A DNA stretch of 41,765 bases. It comes from an uncultured Clostridia bacterium (lineage in GTDB: Bacteria > Bacillota_I > Bacilli_A > RF39 > UBA660). A program made the translations under genes and the position numbers. Location of the stretch: positions 1 to 41,765 of the forward strand of contig CAOJDX010000011.1 of NCBI GenBank assembly GCA_948433435.1, read 5' to 3'. This document shows positions 33,939-41,765 of this stretch, piece by piece. Position 1 is the first letter of the stretch. Every line of letters begins with the position of its first letter. Below the pieces are notes generated by a model. It did no database searches. It was not told the origin of the DNA and saw nothing but the letters and a program-made list of their open reading frames with translations.

Positions 33939-35288
33939 TTAATAATTTAACTCACTTACTAAATCCTTAAATTCCTGCCCTCTTACTTCACACTCTGGAT
34001 ATTGATCCCACGAGGCAGAGGCAGGACTCAATAACACAATATCTCCCCCACAAACAATTTCTTCAATTTTTTGAAAAGCATCTTTTAAATATTCAAACAT
34101 ATAAGTAGTAACACTGATCTCATTGCCAAAATCTAATACCCTTTTCCTACATTCTCCAATTGCAAGTATCGCTTTTACATTCTTCATATAAGGCAAAAGC
34201 TCATGAAAATCTTGTCCTCGATCCAAACCTCCTAAAATAATAATAGTAGGCCTAGAAAAAGAATCTAAAGCAATCTGTGTACATTTTATATTAGTAGCTT
34301 CTGTATCATTATAATACTGAACTCCATCAATAGTACTTACATATTCAAGCCTATGTTCTACTCCTGTAAAACTTTTAATGACCTTACAAATCACCTCATT
34401 AGAAACATCAAACTCCTTAGCAATCATAATCGCTCCCATACAATTTTCTAAATTATGAAAACCTGGAATCTTAATATCCTCTATATCAATAATTTTATCT
34501 CCATAATAATAAATAGCATCATTCAAAAAATAACAACCATTAATTTCCCTCTTACTAGAAAAATATTTAATATTTGAGGAAATATCCTTTAATTCTTCCA
34601 TAACATCTTTGTTTTCAATATTTAAAATAGCTATATCAGCTTCATCCTGATTTTTAAACATTTTAGCTTTTACATATTTATAATGTTCATAAGTCTTTAA
34701 AAAATCAATATGTGCTGGACTATAATTAGTAATTAAAGCTATATGAGGTTTAAACTGAGTAAAATTTTCTCCCTGTTGACAACTAACTTCCATTACAATA
34801 ATATCGTCTCTCTTTAATTCATCTAAAATACCACATAGTGGGTATCCAATGTTTCCTGCTAAATGAACACGATCTCCAAAAGCTTCATGCAAAATATCAT
34901 AAGTAAGTGTTGTTGTTGTTGTCTTTCCATTAGTACCAGTTATTCCAATTAAAGTAACATCATCAGGTAGTAATCGATAGGCAATCTCAGCTTCATTAAC
35001 TACCTCTATCCCAAGCTCCCTAGCCTTCAAAACATATTGATGATCAATAGGAATCCCTGGATTTTTAACTAAATATTGATAAGTATCATCCAACAAATCA
35101 TTAGGATGATTACCAAAAATAAGTTCTACTCCTAATTTTTTAAGTTCTGAAATATGTTCTACATTCTGCTTATCTTCACTTCCACTATCATTTAATACTA
35201 CCTTGTTTCCTCTTTTAGCAAGATACTTTGCAACCTGATAGCCACTTCGAGCCATACCTAGTACCAATACTTTTTTATCTTGAAACAT
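33939..35288 (-). CDS. murD: UDP-N-acetylmuramoylalanine-D-glutamate ligase
   Basis: A 449-residue cytosolic Mur ligase that adds D-Glu to UDP-MurNAc-L-Ala in peptidoglycan synthesis. An N-terminal UDP-binding domain (V-L-V-L-G-M-A-R-S-G at 7-16) is followed by the ATP-binding G-T-N-G-K-T-T-T-T (118-126). Y-N-D-T-E-A-T-N near 300 and the C-terminal domain with I-I-L-G-G-L-D-R-G complete it. The gene shows that this lineage still makes a wall. It diverges from the FemABX gene through a 64-bp gap. Confidence 0.97.
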   Translation of the reverse strand: MFQDKKVLVLGMARSGYQVAKYLAKRGNKVVLNDSGSEDKQNVEHISELKKLGVELIFGNHPNDLLDDTYQYLVKNPGIPIDHQYVLKARELGIEVVNEAEIAYRLLPDDVTLIGITGTNGKTTTTTLTYDILHEAFGDRVHLAGNIGYPLCGILDELKRDDIIVMEVSCQQGENFTQFKPHIALITNYSPAHIDFLKTYEHYKYVKAKMFKNQDEADIAILNIENKDVMEELKDISSNIKYFSSKREINGCYFLNDAIYYYGDKIIDIEDIKIPGFHNLENCMGAIMIAKEFDVSNEVICKVIKSFTGVEHRLEYVSTIDGVQYYNDTEATNIKCTQIALDSFSRPTIIILGGLDRGQDFHELLPYMKNVKAILAIGECRKRVLDFGNEISVTTYMFEYLKDAFQKIEEIVCGGDIVLLSPASASWDQYPECEVRGQEFKDLVSELNY

Positions 35289-35376
35289 TTATATCACCCA
35301 CTATCATTATACTACAATTAATCTATTTTCAAAACAATAAGATAATGTTATAATGAAGAAAGTAAGGAGGAGTTTT

Positions 35377-36660
35377 ATGCAAATAGTTACATTAGAACCA
35401 TATCAGTTTGATACCTTTACAAGTAATCATAAATATCGAAACTATTACCAAACATCAAGTTATGGTAAAACCATGGCTGAAAATGGTTATAACATTCACT
35501 ATTTAGGAATAAAAGACAATGCCAAAAATCTAATTGGTGCCTCCCTAATTATTTATAAAGAAGTATTCATGGGCCAAAAAATTGCCTATGCACCTAGAGG
35601 AATTTTATTCGATTACACAGATCTAGAAAAAGTAAAAGAATTAAGTAAAAAATTAAAACAAGTCCTAGGAAAACAAGGATTTATCATTTTAAAAATGGAT
35701 CCCTATATCCCTGCTACAATTAGAAATAATTCTGGTAAACCGATCAATATGAACCAGGAAATTAATCATATTATGAAAAATATTAAAGAAGCAGGCTTTA
35801 ATTATAAAGGTCAAAATAAATATTTTGAAAACGAACTTCCAAGATATGAAGCTATCAAAATTTTAAATGAAGAAACAAGCATTTTATTTAAAAACTTAAC
35901 TAAAAGAACAAGACATAAAATTAATCGAGCAATCAATTGTGGAATAACAATTTTTAATGATAAAGAAAAAAAAGTAGATAAACTATACGAGTTTTGCAAA
36001 CATAAAACAAATCTACCACAAAAATACATTAATGATCTAGTGAAAAATTATCAAACAAGTAATATTTATTATGCTCTTCTAAATACAGATTCTTTTGTAA
36101 TAGAAGCAAAAAAAAGATATGAAAATGAATTAGATAGAAATGACCTTTTAGCCAAAAAAATTCAAAATAAAAGAAACTATAACAATGAAATTAAGAAAAA
36201 TTATCTAAATGCCAAAATGGAATCCGATAAATTAATTAATACTTATAAAAATGATTTGGTTCTAGCTACAAGATTATTAAAAGACTATCCAAAAGGATTA
36301 ATTATAGGAGCAGCCCTAACAATTGAGTATAATAATGCTTCATATTTGATTATTGATGGCTTCGAACAAAAATATAGCTATCTAAATTGCAGCTATTTAT
36401 TAAAATGGTACATTATAAATGAATCTAAGAAAAAAGGTCTAAAATATTTTAATATGAATGCTCTGGTTGGCGAATTCAAAAATAAAAACCCTTTCCAAAA
36501 TCTAAATGAAATGAAACTAGGATTTAATGTTACACCGACAGAATATATTGGAGAATTTAATCTAATATTAAATAATTTCACCTATACGATTTATAAAAGT
36601 TTTAATAAAGATAAAAATTACAAATTAAGTAAAATCAACAATACTGACCAAAAAAATTAA
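35377..36660 (+). CDS. FemABX-type peptidoglycan aminoacyltransferase
   Basis: A 427-residue protein of the FemA/FemX/MurM family, which adds amino acids from aminoacyl-tRNA to the peptidoglycan side chain. Two GNAT-like halves are visible, the second ending with K-W-Y-I-I-N-E-S-K-K-K-G-L-K-Y-F-N-M. A coiled-coil arm (about 245-290) is inserted between them, as in FemA. The ATG at 35377 is chosen because AAGGAGG lies six bases before it; a frame from 35353 runs through that site. It ends in a good terminator. Confidence 0.88.
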   Translation: MQIVTLEPYQFDTFTSNHKYRNYYQTSSYGKTMAENGYNIHYLGIKDNAKNLIGASLIIYKEVFMGQKIAYAPRGILFDYTDLEKVKELSKKLKQVLGKQGFIILKMDPYIPATIRNNSGKPINMNQEINHIMKNIKEAGFNYKGQNKYFENELPRYEAIKILNEETSILFKNLTKRTRHKINRAINCGITIFNDKEKKVDKLYEFCKHKTNLPQKYINDLVKNYQTSNIYYALLNTDSFVIEAKKRYENELDRNDLLAKKIQNKRNYNNEIKKNYLNAKMESDKLINTYKNDLVLATRLLKDYPKGLIIGAALTIEYNNASYLIIDGFEQKYSYLNCSYLLKWYIINESKKKGLKYFNMNALVGEFKNKNPFQNLNEMKLGFNVTPTEYIGEFNLILNNFTYTIYKSFNKDKNYKLSKINNTDQKN

Positions 36661-36686
36661 TCTCTACCTAAGGGGTTAATTTTTTA
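36654..36686 (+). terminator. Terminator of the FemABX-type gene
   Basis: AAATTAATCTC and GGGGTTAATTT pair over 11 positions with two G-T pairs, and the stem runs into TTTT. Confidence 0.75.
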
Positions 36687-36691
36687 ATAGT

Positions 36692-37201
36692 TTATAAATC
36701 ATATTTAAAAATTTGTTCATTATTAACAACAAATGATAACATATGTGTACTTTGATTATACCCAACAATATTATAATGAAGGGCCCTAATAGTTGCTGTA
36801 TGACTAACTATTAATATACACTTATCATTATAGTTATTCCTTAAATAATTAATAAATTCCTTCGTTCTTCTAAAAAGACTTTGTATTAGATCTATTTAAA
36901 TAATAATCCCAAAAGTCTGCTGTATATCTAACATCAGTTGACCCTCCTTCTAAACTTCCAAATCCCCTTTCTGCTAACCTTTCATCAAGCAAAATACCTT
37001 CGTTTCCATCTAATAAGATCTCAGCCGTTGCTAATATTCTTTTATACGATGATGAAAAGCAAATATCAAATTTCACATTTTTTAGAAATTGTTTAGTACT
37101 TAATATTTGTTTATATCCTATATCGTTTATATTTTCATCGCTTACCCCTATAATCTATTATATCTATTAGACTCCGTTTGTCCATGTCTTATAAATTGCA
37201 T
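36692..37201 (-). pseudogene. Histidine phosphatase (phosphoglycerate mutase family), frameshifted
   Basis: The family's parts occur in three pieces. M-Q-F-I-R-H-G-Q-T-E-S-N, with the catalytic His, starts at 37201. The middle piece (S-S-S-Y-K-R-I-L-A-T-A and L-D-E-R-L-A-E-R-G-F-G-S-L-E-G) is in a second frame. The last piece, C-I-L-I-V-S-H-T-A-T-I-R-A-L, with the second active-site His, returns to the first frame and stops at 36692. A one-base loss near 37150 and a one-base gain near 36885 would account for this. The total of 510 bases fits an intact ancestor of about 169 residues. It is either a recent pseudogene or sequencing error. Confidence 0.8.
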
Positions 37202-37256
37202 AATTATCAACCACTTTCTTAACATAATTATATCAAATTCAAATATATAAAAACAC

Positions 37257-37284
37257 AAAAAAAGCAAGAAACCTTGCTTTTTTA
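37257..37284 (-). terminator. Terminator of the str operon
   Basis: AAAAAAGCAAG and CTTGCTTTTTT pair over 11 positions with a four-base loop, and run into T on both strands. It ends tuf. Confidence 0.9.
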
Positions 37285-37288
37285 TAAA

Positions 37289-38473
37289 CTATTCAATAAC
37301 TTCTGAAACAACACCAGCACCAACAGTACGTCCACCTTCACGGATAGAGAACTTAGTACCTTGTTCAAGAGCAATTGGGTGAATTAATTCAACATCAAAG
37401 TTAATATTATCACCTGGCATAACCATTTCTACACCTTCTGGTAAATCAATAACACCAGTTACGTCTGTAGTTCTGAAATAGAACTGAGGACGATAATTTG
37501 TAAAGAATGGTGTATGACGTCCACCCTCTTCTTTTGTTAATACATAAACAGAAGCTTTAAACTTAGTATGTGGAGTAACTGTTCCAGGTTTAACAAGAAC
37601 TTGACCACGCTCAACTTGTTCACGTGAAATACCACGTAAAAGTACACCTGCGTTATCTCCTGCTTCAGCATAATCTAATTGTTTTCTAAACATTTCGATT
37701 CCTGTAGCAACAGTTTTTTGGGTATCTTTAATACCAACAATTTCAACTTCATCATTAAGTTTTAATTGACCACGTTCAACACGTCCTGTAACAACAGTAC
37801 CACGTCCTGTAATAGTAAATACATCTTCAATACTCATTAAGAATGGTTTATCAGTATCTCTATCAGGAGTTGGAATCCATTCATCAACTGCAGCCATTAA
37901 TTCATCAATCTTAGCTACATATTCACTATCACCTTCAAGAGCTTTCAATGCTGAACCACGAATGATTGGAGTATTATCACCATCAAAATCATACTCACTT
38001 AATAAGTCACGAATTTCCATTTCTACTAAATCTAATAATTCTGGATCATCAACCATATCACATTTATTCATGAATACAACCATTTTAGGTACTCCAACTT
38101 GACGAGCAAGTAAGATATGTTCACGAGTTTGTGCCATAGGTCCATCAGTAGCAGCAATAACTAATATTGCCCCATCCATTTGAGCAGCACCTGTAATCAT
38201 GTTTTTAACATAATCAGCATGTCCTGGACAATCTACATGTGCATAATGTCTACTATCAGTACTATACTCAACATGAGCAGTATTAATAGTAATTCCACGT
38301 TCTCTTTCTTCTGGTGCCTTATCGATATTAGCGAAATCAACAGCTTCATTACCATTTTTTCCAGCTAAACATTTAGTAATAGCAGCAGTAAGAGTAGTTT
38401 TTCCATGATCTACGTGTCCAATAGTACCAATGTTAACATGTGGTTTTGAACGATCATATTTTGCTTTTGCCAT
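37289..38473 (-). CDS. tuf: Elongation factor Tu
   Basis: A 394-residue GTPase that brings aminoacyl-tRNA to the ribosome. It has G1 G-H-V-D-H-G-K-T (19-26), D-C-P-G-H (near 81), N-K-C-D (near 136) and S-A-L, then beta-barrel domains 2 and 3 with R-G-T-V-V-T-G-R. It is the last gene of the str operon and is followed by a strong terminator. GGAGG lies before the ATG. Confidence 0.99.
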   Translation of the reverse strand: MAKAKYDRSKPHVNIGTIGHVDHGKTTLTAAITKCLAGKNGNEAVDFANIDKAPEERERGITINTAHVEYSTDSRHYAHVDCPGHADYVKNMITGAAQMDGAILVIAATDGPMAQTREHILLARQVGVPKMVVFMNKCDMVDDPELLDLVEMEIRDLLSEYDFDGDNTPIIRGSALKALEGDSEYVAKIDELMAAVDEWIPTPDRDTDKPFLMSIEDVFTITGRGTVVTGRVERGQLKLNDEVEIVGIKDTQKTVATGIEMFRKQLDYAEAGDNAGVLLRGISREQVERGQVLVKPGTVTPHTKFKASVYVLTKEEGGRHTPFFTNYRPQFYFRTTDVTGVIDLPEGVEMVMPGDNINFDVELIHPIALEQGTKFSIREGGRTVGAGVVSEVIE

Positions 38474-38554
38474 AATTTTTTTCCTCCTTATTTATTACAA
38501 AATCTATTTTATCTAATAATTGAAGTTTTTTCAACTATTTTGATACTTTTTTCA

Positions 38555-40624
38555 TTAATTTCCACTTTTTTTAATTATTTCCTCAGAAATGCTTTTTGGA
38601 ACTTCTTCATAATGATCAAAGAACATAACAAAGTTAGCTCTACCTTGAGTATTACTTCTAAGAGAAGTAGCATATCCAAACATTTCAGATAGTGGAACCA
38701 TAGCACTTAACTTAACAGCACCAAGTTGTGTATCTTGACCAAGTGGTTTACCACGACGTCCTGTTAAATCACCCATTACATTACCAAAATATTCTTCTGG
38801 TGTTGTAACATCAACCTTCATAATTGGTTCTAAAATAACTGGCATACATTTATTTTTCATTTCTTTAACAGCCAAACTTGCTGCAACTTTAAATGCCATT
38901 TCATTAGAATCAACATCATGATAACTACCATCATGCAAAGTAGCACGTACATTAATCATTGGATATCCAGCAAGAACACCATTTTGAAGTGCTTCTTGTA
39001 ATCCTTTATCCACAACTGGAATATATTCACGAGGAACAACACCACCAACTACTTTATCAACAAATTCATAAATTTGTTCTTCAAGAGGTTCAAATTCAAC
39101 CCACACATGTCCGTATTGTCCACGTCCACCAGATTGTTTAATATATTTACCTTCACAATCACCTTTTTGTTTAATAGTTTCACGATAAGCAACTTGAGGT
39201 CTACCTACATTAGCCTCAACGTTAAATTCACGTTTCATTCTATCAACAATAACATCAAGATGCAACTCACCCATACCAGCAATAACCGTTTGACCTGTTT
39301 CATGATCTGTATGAACTTTAAATGTTGGATCTTCTTCAGCAAGTTTTTGTAGAGCAATAGCCATCTTATCCTGATCAGCTTTTGTTTTAGGTTCAACAGC
39401 AAGTTCAATAACTGGCTCTGGAACCACTAAACTTTCAAGAATAACAGCATTTTTTTCATCACATAGAGTATCTCCTGTAGTAGTATTTTTAAGACCAACT
39501 GCTGCTGCAATATCTCCTGTATATACATCTGTAATTTCTTTACGTGTATTAGCATGCATTTGTAAAATACGACCAATTCTCTCTTTAGCATCTTTAGTAG
39601 AGTTAAGTACATAACTACCACTACTTAAATGCCCAGAATAAACTCTAAAGAATGTTAAACGTCCAACAAATGGATCTGTCATTACCTTAAACGCTAAAGC
39701 ACTAAATGGTTGACTATCATTAGGATGACGTTCTACTTCATTGCCATTTAAATCTGTTCCTTTAATAGATGGAATATCAACTGGACTAGGTAAATAATCA
39801 ACAATAGCATCAAGTAATAACTTAACACCTTTATTACCCAAAGCAGTTCCACACATAACCGGGAAAAATTCTGCTTTTAATACACCATTTCTAATGGCCT
39901 TCTTAATCATTTCAACAGATACTTCTCCACCTTCAAGATAAATTTCCATTAATTCATCATCAAATTCAGCAACTGCCTCAATTAACTCAGCATGTTTCTC
40001 TTCAACAAGAGAAGTTAAATCTGCAGGAATCTCAATCTCCTGAGGTTCTTCTTCTGGTTTACCATCATAATGGTAGGCCTTTTTTGTAACAAGATCAATA
40101 ATTCCCTCAAATTGATCCTCTGCTCCAATTGGCCATTCAATAGGCGCAGAATTAACACCTAATTTTTGAGTAATAGATTTTAAACTAAATGCAAAATCAG
40201 CACCCATTTTATCCATTTTATTTGCAAAAATAATTCTAGGTACTTTAAACTCAGAAGCCTGTCTCCAAACTGTTTCAGTCTGAGGTTCAACTCCTGCTTG
40301 TGCATCAATTAATGCAACAGCACCATCAAGTACACGTAAACTTCTACTAACTTCAATAGTAAAATCAACATGCCCTGGAGTATCAATAATATTATAACGA
40401 TATCCCTTCCAATGAGCTGTAGTAGCTGCAGATGTTATCGTTATACCACGTTCTTGTTCCTGTACCATCCAGTCCATTTGAGATTCACCATCATGTGTTT
40501 CTCCAATTTTATGAATTTTCCCTGTATGATATAAAATACGTTCTGTACAAGTTGTTTTTCCTGCATCAATGTGAGCCATAATACCAAAATTTCTGGTATG
40601 CTCTAAAGATGTATCTCTTGCCAT
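38555..40624 (-). CDS. fusA: Elongation factor G
   Basis: A 689-residue translocase GTPase. G1 is A-H-I-D-A-G-K-T-T (17-25), then D-T-P-G-H-V-D-F and N-K-M-D-K. Domains II-V follow, with G-E-L-H-L-D-V and the [12 protein letters not shown] block. It lies between rpsG and tuf, in the standard order. Confidence 0.99.
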   Translation of the reverse strand: MARDTSLEHTRNFGIMAHIDAGKTTCTERILYHTGKIHKIGETHDGESQMDWMVQEQERGITITSAATTAHWKGYRYNIIDTPGHVDFTIEVSRSLRVLDGAVALIDAQAGVEPQTETVWRQASEFKVPRIIFANKMDKMGADFAFSLKSITQKLGVNSAPIEWPIGAEDQFEGIIDLVTKKAYHYDGKPEEEPQEIEIPADLTSLVEEKHAELIEAVAEFDDELMEIYLEGGEVSVEMIKKAIRNGVLKAEFFPVMCGTALGNKGVKLLLDAIVDYLPSPVDIPSIKGTDLNGNEVERHPNDSQPFSALAFKVMTDPFVGRLTFFRVYSGHLSSGSYVLNSTKDAKERIGRILQMHANTRKEITDVYTGDIAAAVGLKNTTTGDTLCDEKNAVILESLVVPEPVIELAVEPKTKADQDKMAIALQKLAEEDPTFKVHTDHETGQTVIAGMGELHLDVIVDRMKREFNVEANVGRPQVAYRETIKQKGDCEGKYIKQSGGRGQYGHVWVEFEPLEEQIYEFVDKVVGGVVPREYIPVVDKGLQEALQNGVLAGYPMINVRATLHDGSYHDVDSNEMAFKVAASLAVKEMKNKCMPVILEPIMKVDVTTPEEYFGNVMGDLTGRRGKPLGQDTQLGAVKLSAMVPLSEMFGYATSLRSNTQGRANFVMFFDHYEEVPKSISEEIIKKSGN

Positions 40625-40636
40625 ATTATTCTCCTC

Positions 40637-41104
40637 CTACCATCTATAATGTGCAAAAGCTTTATTAGCTTCAGCCATTCTGTGAGTATCCTCACGTTTT
40701 TTAACTGCAGCACCTGTTCCGTTAGCGGCATCCATAATTTCATTAGCCAAATTTTCAGCCATTCCTCTACCACCACGTTCACGAGAATACTTTGTTAACC
40801 AACGAAGACCTAAAGCTTGACTTCTAGCTGGACTTACTTCAATTGGTACTTGATAGTTAGATCCTCCGACACGACGAGATTTAACTTCAAGCTCTGGCTT
40901 AATATTTTCCATTGCTTTTGTAAAAACTTCCAATGGATCACTACCAGTTTTTGTTTTAACTTGTTCAAATGCATCATAAACTATAGTTTGAGCTGTTCCT
41001 TTTTTACCATCAAGCATAATTGTATTAATCAATTTAGTAACAACTTTTGATTTATATATAGGATCTGCAAGAACATCTCTTTTTACTGCACGTCTCTTAC
41101 GCAT
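40637..41104 (-). CDS. rpsG: 30S ribosomal protein S7
   Basis: A 155-residue primary rRNA-binding protein that starts assembly of the 30S head. Family segments are [23 protein letters not shown] and [10 protein letters not shown]. It follows rpsL and has GAGG before its ATG. Only 12 bases separate it from fusA. Confidence 0.99.
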   Translation of the reverse strand: MRKRRAVKRDVLADPIYKSKVVTKLINTIMLDGKKGTAQTIVYDAFEQVKTKTGSDPLEVFTKAMENIKPELEVKSRRVGGSNYQVPIEVSPARSQALGLRWLTKYSRERGGRGMAENLANEIMDAANGTGAAVKKREDTHRMAEANKAFAHYRW

Positions 41105-41133
41105 TATAATTTCCTCCCTTCAATATTTAATAA

Positions 41134-41553
41134 TTACTTACTATCTTTTGGTTTTTTAGCACCGTATTTACTACGACCCTGCATACGATCTTTAACTCCC
41201 GCAGTATCTAAAGTACCACGAATAATATGATAACGTACACCGATAAGATCTTTAACACGTCCACCACGAATTAATACTACACTGTGCTCTTGTAAATTAT
41301 GTCCAATTCCTGGAATATAGGTATCTACTTCTTTCCCATTACTTAAACGAACACGTGCATATTTTCTTAAAGCTGAGTTTGGCTTTTTAGGTGTTTTAGT
41401 TCCAACACGTGTACAAACTCCTCTTTTTTGTGGTGCAGAAACATTAGTAGTTTTTTTCTTAATCGTATTAACACCAACTTGTAATACTGGAGCTTTACTC
41501 TTTCTCTTCTTATCTTTACGTTTATTATGTATTAATTGATTGATTGTAGGCAT
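41134..41553 (-). CDS. rpsL: 30S ribosomal protein S12
   Basis: A 139-residue decoding-centre protein and the streptomycin target. Motifs are [33 protein letters not shown] and G-V-R-Y-H-I-I-R-G. Both lysine positions at which resistance changes are known carry the normal Lys (in T-P-K-K-P-N and at the R-V-K-D-L segment). It opens the str operon. Confidence 0.99.
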   Translation of the reverse strand: MPTINQLIHNKRKDKKRKSKAPVLQVGVNTIKKKTTNVSAPQKRGVCTRVGTKTPKKPNSALRKYARVRLSNGKEVDTYIPGIGHNLQEHSVVLIRGGRVKDLIGVRYHIIRGTLDTAGVKDRMQGRSKYGAKKPKDSK

Positions 41554-41569
41554 ATAATATATATCTCCT

Positions 41570-41640
41570 TTCTTGACACATATCCTGGTGTATCATTTTT
41601 ATGTCTAAACAAAGTTTTGCACACAGCAAAACTCAATTTG
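41570..41640 (-). promoter_or_regulatory. Structured leader of the str operon
   Basis: The leader between the promoter and rpsL can form a GTTTTGC/GCAAAAC hairpin (about 41615-41638) and a GATACAC/GTGTC-type inverted repeat nearer the gene (41577-41597). It could serve autogenous control, but no known ribosomal-protein binding motif was recognised. Confidence 0.4.
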
Positions 41641-41652
41641 ACCAGTAATGAT

Positions 41653-41681
41653 ACTATATCACTATAGTATGCAGATGTCAA
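41653..41681 (-). promoter_or_regulatory. Promoter of the str operon
   Basis: On the minus strand TTGACA and TATAGT are separated by exactly 17 bases, about 100 bases before the rpsL ATG. Confidence 0.85.
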
Positions 41682-41765
41682 CAGATTAAATACAAAACAA
41701 CAAAATATCCATGTAGAGTTACAATAGATGTGAAACAATTTTATATAAAAAAAGTGAATCAAGTC

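Overview
The window comes from a very AT-rich, low-GC Gram-positive bacterium, most likely a gut Bacilli/Erysipelotrichia-type lineage or a relative of the Mollicutes. The evidence is the classic str operon (rpsL-rpsG-fusA-tuf), the secG-rnr-smpB-ssrA block, pflB-pflA, a YitT membrane protein, murD and a FemABX-type gene (so a cell wall is present), and a tmRNA tag ending in A-V-A-F-A, which resembles Mollicute tags. Conserved genes use TGG for Trp and read through in the standard code, but TGA is almost never used as a stop. This taxonomy is inference from gene content, not a database match.

Layout. 1-4750 is mobile DNA: two different large serine recombinases lie tail to tail (437-2173 plus, 2327-4168 minus), with an array of hairpins between them and small accessory ORFs around them. 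A tRNA-Thr(CGU) follows at 4811-4886. 4937-14180 is core chromosome: yitT, a small unknown, pflB-pflA, a leucine-rich-repeat-like protein, an ABC exporter, mutY, a desulfoferrodoxin-type superoxide reductase and a Ppx/GppA-like protein. 14181-28393 is an accretion island. It holds a decayed fragment, a DUF3781 gene and two small genes, then two att-flanked units stacked against the 3' end of ssrA. 28394-41765 is core again: ssrA, smpB, rnr, secG, a GNAT gene, eno, murD (all but the next gene on the minus strand), a FemABX gene, a broken histidine-phosphatase gene, and tuf-fusA-rpsG-rpsL on the minus strand.

The main discovery is the tandem array at ssrA. An 11.5-kb element (about 16874-28400, here called E1) carries a large serine recombinase whose reading frame runs out of the element into the antisense of the tmRNA tRNA-like end. 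It also carries a Tn3-type resolvase, an SF3 helicase/D5-type replication protein with small partners, and cargo of membrane-anchored zinc-ribbon proteins, a lipoprotein and a 514-residue zinc-finger protein. Beside it is an 0.8-kb unit (about 16068-16874, here called X) with the same left and right att arms but no recombinase, carrying only a HAD hydrolase. X looks like a cis-mobilizable deletion derivative. In the excised circle of E1 the recombinase would gain a different tail, and the same tail is encoded in the left arm of X. Each right arm also supplies a hairpin able to act as a replacement terminator for tmRNA. I see no relaxase, coupling protein or capsid genes, so how E1 moves between cells is not evident.
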